Shown: positions 58,778 to 64,000 of the stretch, piece after piece
Position numbering within the stretch: the stretch's first letter is position 1
Layout of the letters: the number at the start of each line of letters is the position of its first letter
Source: Paramecium tetraurelia
Taxonomy: Eukaryota > Ciliophora > Oligohymenophorea > Peniculida > Parameciidae
Length of the DNA stretch: 64,000 nt
NCBI RefSeq assembly: GCF_000165425.1
Contig: NW_001798980.1
Span: forward strand, 187,178-251,177
Reading direction: 5' to 3'
Notes under the pieces: generated by a model
The model's database searches: none
What the model saw: only the letters and a program-made list of their open reading frames with translations
Told to the model about the DNA's origin: nothing
Program-made: the position numbers and the translations under genes

Positions 58778-59545
58778 ATGATTGGTGTTTTAGATATCGG
58801 AAGGATTTAAGAGTAAAGAGATAAATAGAAAATTCCTCCCAAAATAAAAGAAAAAACCCATGTCTCAACTGAAAGATTACGGAAACTTGATGTCAAGGAT
58901 ATACCTCTATGTGCAATTTGTTGTTTATACATGACGGAGAATTTGGCTGCTTTAGTTCCTTGTGGGCATACTTTTCATCAAAAATGTTTAAAACAGTATT
59001 CAAAACTAGAATGTCCCATATGTAGAAAATAGAATTAATAATCAATCCTTCTACATTTTTCAATAGAATTAAATAAAAGTCAAAGCCAAGAAATGAAATA
59101 GAATAAATAAATTTAAAATAAAGCACCTAATTAATATAATAAATAAAATTAGGAGATCAATAAGCTTAAAGATTTAATTAATAAAGGAAAACAATCGATT
59201 GATCTTTGTATTTCTTAAAGCGCAATTTCCTAACAAAATGATACAATTTAAAATTAAAGACTTAAATCTTGTGAGCTTCAACTCAAAGAAATCAGCAAAA
59301 CTCTAATGGACATTAGAAACTTAATGGATAACGGTGAGAATTCAGAGAGATAAATAAAAAAAGAATAAACTCTGCCCTAATTGGTATAGAAATTCAACAA
59401 AACTGAACAATCAGGATTTCACCCTAATAATAATGATCGTTATGCTAAATTTGACCCCTTCACTAAAATGCTTAATATAGGCTAACCATCAAGGAGCAAT
59501 TAATTTGAAAATCCTCCGAGAAATAATAACTATGTTAAAAAGTGA
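58778..59545 (+). CDS. RING-finger protein (255 aa)
   Basis: Intronless. A C3HC4 RING near residues 45-85 reads CAICCLYMTENLAALVPCGH, TFHQKCLKQYS, LECPICRK. The rest is a Gln/Asn/Lys-rich region with a coiled-coil segment (LKSCELQLKEISKTLMDIR). Probable E3 ubiquitin ligase. The N-terminal 40 residues are basic and polar. No membrane helix. Confidence 0.85.
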
Positions 59546-59619
59546 ACAATATTAATACAAATGATATAAATCAATAAAACAATATTATTATCATAATTAT
59601 ATTCTAAATGGAACCACAT

Positions 59620-60055
59620 AAATAATATTGTAAAATCTCAAAGTAGGATAGAAGGTAAATTATACATGAGGTTCTTGTAAATAAGAAATTAATACTGGAA
59701 GTAATTCGTTAGAGTCATCATAGGTTGCAAGAGAATTCAAAGTTTTGCCTTCAACTTGCAAATCCATAATAAATACATACATTAAAGAGGGGAGGATTGG
59801 CAAAAAAGAGAGAAGAATAAGAAAACTGAAAAAAGTAACTGCTATTTACACCATTACATTAAACCCATTAAATCCACTTTCCTCAACCATCACTACTGAA
59901 TGCGAAATTGCTGAAGTAGAGTAACCGTCTCTCCAAAGCAATTTCTAATAATAAGAGCTTCCTTAGAAAAAACCATTTGATTTTCTGAGTTTATGGACTG
60001 AAAACTACGTTCAAGATTACAAAAAGTACAAGCTTGGTGCAAAATATCATTGAAA
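59620..60055. other. Overlapping short coding-like frames on both strands
   Basis: Minus strand: ATG near 59768 opens a frame starting MDLQVEGKTLNSLATYDD and running about 55 codons, with a possible 29-nt intron. Plus strand: a frame without a clear Met runs about 59780-60055 with TAA/TAG glutamines and ends YKKYKLGAKYH before TGA. They overlap, so at most one is likely real over the shared part. Neither is recognised. Confidence 0.3.
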
Positions 60056-60100
60056 CTTTATTGTAATAATATAACACATATAGTAAATTCTAAAAAGTTC

Positions 60101-61082
60101 TCAATATTTTTATTTTTGAAGCAAGTTCATTTTTCTATCAAATTCCTCTTTCAACTAGTTCTTCCTCTTGTCGACCATTACTCTTATTTCCCTTTCCTAT
60201 TGCTACAACAACTGCTTCTCCCTTCTAAAATAATAAAATTAAATGATTCTTACATCATTTAATCTAACTTATTCATTTTATATTCAGTCATAGATTTTTT
60301 CATATTCAAATTCTATTCAAACCTTGCCTTTGCATAATCTGCATTTGATAATCCATTTTCTAAGGATGCTTTTTGAGAAAATAATTTGTTGTTTAATTTC
60401 CTCTCATTTTCTATTTAAATTTGCTATGACAATGAATCCTTTTAATTCAATTTATTCATAGTTTTATATATTCTTTCATTTAAAATATCTTAGGCCTTTT
60501 TATAATTTGAATCATTCAATTCTTATTTGATTTAAAAACTCATTGATTTTTCAAGTTATTTTATATTCTTTTCACTTTGCAATTATGATAAGTATTGGTC
60601 CTTACGTGTTTATTAATAGTTAAAATAATTTATCTTATCTTAGTGAATTTAATTTGCCTTTGTAATTGCCTAATCAACTGAGTCTCTTAGATGAAGACTT
60701 CTTAAAGTAGCTTACTCTTCCCTTTTTATTTTGGCTTCTTGTAAAATCTATTGATGCTTTTACTCTTAATTAAACAATCTCTATTCAAGACTCTGAAAAT
60801 TAATTTCTTAATTACTTTGTTCTTCATCGTTAGAGATTCATCATATTTTTCCCTGATTGTTGACAATTCTAGTTACTTTAATCGAGCTTAAAATTCACGT
60901 GCCTATTTCATTTCTGACCTTTAACCAAGTATGATTGATTCTTTCTGTTTCATTCTAAATTCTTTCTCTTTGTTTTTTTCAGTTACATCATTTTGTAGCT
61001 CCAGATATTTTATAAATTATGATAGTTCTTTGTCCTACTTGATTAATTGTCTTGAGTAATTTTATTCCTCTATTTTTAACAT
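60101..61082 (-). CDS. Coiled-coil protein (309 aa)
   Basis: ATG 61080-61082 to TGA 60101-60103 with introns 60793-60815 (23 nt) and 60225-60253 (29 nt), giving exactly 310 codons. Nearly the whole length is predicted heptad coiled coil, with Lys/Glu/Gln/Leu dominating (QKESIILGQRSEMKQAREFQ, QLEKSMSFQIKQELND). No globular domain, signal or membrane helix. Typical of cytoskeletal or ciliary structural proteins; family not recognised. Confidence 0.7.
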
Positions 61083-61108
61083 TCAATATATATATTAATA
61101 ATAATAAA

Positions 61109-61590
61109 TCATATTGTATTAAATAATTCTTTTAATCTGCCGTCTTTGTGCATTTTCATTATGTTTTCGGTTCCACCAAGTAACTCTTATTTAACATACT
61201 AATTAATTATATTACTACAGCAATACCAATTATGGGAATGTTGACCAATTTGAATATATCTTGATTTCTTATCTCATCAAATCGTCAGGAAGGACATCAA
61301 CAGAATGATAATTTTAGACTTAGTAAAATTCAAGAATCTAAACAGCATAATACGAAAATCCACACCTTGGTTGGGCTGGAGTTCCCTTCATGAATAACAC
61401 AACTTAGTTTGATTTTATGATCTACAAAATACTTCAATCAATTTACATTATCTATTTCCTTATGTTTCTATTAGATCTATTCTTGCATGCTTTATGGCTA
61501 AGCCTTTTGTTATGGCTAAACGTCTTGATCAGAATGATCGTGATTGTGATTGTGATCGTGATTATTGTTAAGCTAAGAGGGTGAAGCCAT
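61109..61590 (-). CDS. Monothiol glutaredoxin (CGFS type, Grx5-like) with His-rich extension
   Basis: 142 aa with introns 61422-61446 (25 nt) and 61199-61226 (28 nt). The glutaredoxin core has VVLFMKGTPAQPRCGFSYYA with the CGFS active site, IYSNWSTFPQLYVKQELLGG with the TFPQ cis-Pro and glutathione-binding GG. The first 45 residues are rich in His, Asn, Asp and Gln (NNHDHNHNHDHSDQD), not a clear mitochondrial presequence. CGFS glutaredoxins carry Fe-S clusters to targets. The His-rich extension could bind metal (inference). Confidence 0.93.
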
Positions 61591-62148
61591 TATTTTTTAC
61601 TAAAGAATTAAAGTATTCTTAATATCTGCTTTGAAATTCTTTAAATGATTCTTAAATTTAAATACAAAAAAGTATCTTACTTTGATTTAGATAAACTATT
61701 CCTAGAAATTTCATAATTATTAACCTATTAAATTCTTTCCCTAGTAATATTCTTAATATTTACAGTATTTAGATGATATTTAATTCAATTTCTATCAGGA
61801 TCTTACAAATATAAACAGGATTATTCTAAAAATCTTACAATGTCACTATTTTAATGCTTTAAGTGCTTTAGTTTGTGTAATTATTTTTGAAATATAGAAA
61901 TGGTATGTTTAAGTTGGAATCAAATATATAACTATATGAGATGAAGAATAAAGATTAAATTTAGTTTATAAAATATATTTATTAAGCTGTTGTCATTCAA
62001 ACTAATTATTTATACTGTTCGATTCTAGATTTCTATAATGATATTTGAATGTATACCAGATATTGTATTGAAAGATCTTGCTACTTAAATAGGCTTTCTC
62101 CTTAGGATATTGCTTTTTGTTTCTATTTTTTTTCTTCAATTAATTAAT
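61591..62148. other. Intergenic, no gene seen
   Basis: About 560 nt, AT-rich; nothing recognised. Confidence 0.45.
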
Positions 62149-62508
62149 TCATAACAGTTTAAATTTCTACTCTTAATATAAGCATATATTAATTTACTCT
62201 AGATTCTTTTATTCCTTAATGTTTTAAGCATCAGCATCATCCACCAAGGAGTCAACTAGATTATTAATATTCTGCATCTTAGGACAAGGAACAGAACATG
62301 ATCGAATATGAAAAAATTTATGAGTAGTTTTGGTTTTATGTTTCTCTTTAATCATTTCAGCAGCAGTAATACATTATTGAATAAGTTAATAAGTGGGATT
62401 ATTACAAATGTGCAGAGATTAATGAGTGTTAATAAAACTTTGGGTATGTCTCCCTTACTTTCTGATCAATTTTATAGGAGATGGCTAAATATCCTTAGTA
62501 ACTATCAT
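62149..62508 (-). CDS. Small hypothetical protein (119 aa)
   Basis: ATG 62506-62508 (MIVTKDIQPSPIKLIRKQ) to TGA 62149-62151, no intron needed. It uses several TAA/TAG glutamines, has a His/Lys/Thr-rich centre (MIKEKHKTKTTHKFFHIRS) with CSVPCPK, and an acidic end (NLVDSLVDDADAQNIKEQK). Coding character is good. A plus-strand frame starting at 62308 overlaps but reads like random AT-rich sequence. No family recognised. Confidence 0.5.
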
Positions 62509-62634
62509 ATGCTATGATTTGCAAACTGATTTGTACTAGCCATTTAGATTTTTGAGTTATAATTCAGGGTTTACTGAATGTCTCTTTTTAATTTGCATAA
62601 GTTAATGTTATATTATTTTCTAATAAATTTATTT

Positions 62635-64000
62635 TCAAGATCTTTTGCCCCCAATTCCTTCCCAAAATGCCTGCATATTCAGTTTCCATTCTCCACTGAT
62701 GTCAAATTCCCTCATCAAATAATATTGTTCCTGCAATGTTAAATTGAACCCTAACTCTTACAACCCAGCAGCAAGTTCCTCAAACTCAATCTGGCCTTTC
62801 AATTACTTGTCAAGTTTCCTAAGAGAATACGAATCAGAACAAAAGTTACTTCATTAGATCCAACAAGAAGGAGTCAAAATTAGGATAATGGTCTGCAAAC
62901 AACCTCAACTTTGCAATTATTTGTTTAATATCTGCTTCTTTGAAGACATCAGACTTCTGCTTCATGTAATTTACAGTGAACTCATCAGCTCTCATCAACT
63001 AAAACTTGTAAACATTAAATTGCACAATAGCTCCCAATTGGAAATCCTTTAATACTCACAATAAAATAGTACTTTCTCAGTGTAATAATCATTGGTTAAT
63101 GGATTTTTCTATCTAGATCTTTCTTAGAATTTTCCTCCCTTAAATCATATCACATAATCAAATTACCCAAATTCCACTATTCCTCTCAGAAGTTTGATAA
63201 ACTTAGACTGTGTCATCTCCACAATAGAAGGATATGATAAATCTTCTGGAATTCTCCTCTCTGATTTCACTAATTAATCTTGATTCAAATCTTAAAATGA
63301 ATTAATCTTAAGTAAAGTTCTTCCTCACATCCTTCTTTGGAGGCTTGGGTTAGAGGGAATAAACAGAACCCAAGGAATCCTCTTCATATCCATATCCATT
63401 ATAAGGAGGCACTGGCTGATAAAACTTCTTGCCTCTCTCTTGTTTCAATGTGGCTGGTCTATTTACTCTATTTTAGATATTACTTTTATTAGATTCCTAA
63501 GACTTTTAGGTAGTATTCTTTAGTGAAGTCATCACATCCATAGATAAAGCAATCTCTTCCATAAATTCTGACTTAGTTTCCACAAATAAGGTCTTATGGA
63601 CTATAAAACTCTTCCTTCTTTAATGTCATTCCTGGATAATGGGTTAAAATTGGTTATTTAGGTATCTTTTATCTTCTCAACATAAGTGGATATGGATCTT
63701 TTCCTGAATTTTGCTTTCTAACTTCCTTGACTTCACAAGTATCATCTGCTAAATAATAATTGAGTGTGTAATAATTTAATTAGCCTTCAATTGAAGCATC
63801 ATCCCAAATGATATCAAAAGATAGCACTTTTCTATCATTACTAAGGTATTTATTCAATCCTCCATTTGGATGTCCTCCTCCCAATTTAACTTCAAAGTAC
63901 TCCTTATACTCTTTGGTATCAGGAGGATTGATTTTCAAGTCCTTAGTCTCTTTTTGAGCTTGAAAACAATCTCTTGGTAATTATTCAGGTAAGGATAAGG
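62635..64000 (-). CDS. EFHC1: EFHC1-like DM10-domain ciliary protein, 5' end outside window
   Basis: Inner doublet-microtubule (protofilament ribbon) protein of the EFHC1/Rib72 type. Minus strand, entering from the right edge; TGA 62635-62637. Introns: 63459-63483 (25 nt), 63139-63166 (28), 63047-63072 (26) and 62819-62849 (31). DM10-type features: YPGMTLKKEEFYSPQDL, CGNQVRIYGRDCFIYGCDDF, FTKEYYLKVLG, then a further DM10 region (LISEIREENSRRFIISFYCG, GIWGGKFQERSR). The C-terminus holds EF-hand-like helices (LDKQLKGQIEFEELAAGLQE, LMREFDISGEWKLNMQAF). Fits an axonemal microtubule inner protein. Confidence 0.9.

Overview
The window is ciliate nuclear DNA, almost certainly Paramecium and most likely from the macronucleus. 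It is AT-rich. In every recognisable gene TAA and TAG read as glutamine and only TGA stops. I count about 75 introns, nearly all 19-31 nt with GT(A)...(T)AG ends. One gene encodes a trichocyst matrix protein, a secretory protein typical of Paramecium. Coordinates below therefore use the ciliate code (TGA-only stop) and splice these very short introns; under the standard code most of the genes look like unrelated fragments.

Layout, left to right. 0-9.9 kb: the 3' part of a CDF zinc transporter, a Trm7/FTSJ1 rRNA/tRNA methyltransferase with an abnormally long intron, an MGC-start (possibly myristoylated) protein, a probable secreted/anchored protein, a 501-aa unknown, and the V-ATPase c'' proteolipid. 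10-11 kb: a decayed gene. 11.4-17.6 kb: a dense plus-strand run of a Rab GTPase, SEC63, a TRAF-type zinc-finger/UIM protein, a basic protein overlapping it by ATGA, and the trichocyst matrix protein. 17.6-20.4 kb: gene-poor with small relics. 20.4-31.4 kb: PDI, a mu-like GST, an unknown protein, a two-box HMG protein, a CDP-alcohol phosphotransferase, cyclophilin, a CCCH zinc-finger protein and a NOLC1-like protein. 31.8-38 kb: CCDC61/VFL3, a TPR protein, a DUSP/ubiquitin-like protein, tRNA-Lys(UUU) and a second CDP-alcohol phosphotransferase. 38.6-44.2 kb: an arginase pseudogene, a WD40 protein, a divergent histone H3, PEX11 and an intronless multi-zinc-finger protein. 44.2-45.6 kb: gene-poor, with two related tRNA-like Pol III units. 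45.7-64 kb: a coiled-coil protein, UFD2/UBE4, an unknown, a centrin-like protein, an MDR reductase, an acidic protein, a sugar-porter MFS protein, a RING protein, a coiled-coil protein, a CGFS glutaredoxin, a small protein, and the 3' part of an EFHC1-like DM10 protein.

The genes do not form a pathway. Secretory functions (Rab, SEC63, PDI, cyclophilin, trichocyst protein) and cilium/basal-body functions (CCDC61, centrin, EFHC1) are both well represented, as expected of a randomly ordered ciliate chromosome. Genes are monocistronic-looking but can be only 21-28 bp apart. Places that deserve attention are the tRNA-like pair, the 95-nt FTSJ1 intron carrying an IES-like sequence, one-base disruptions inside conserved GST and cyclophilin residues, and the degenerate arginase.
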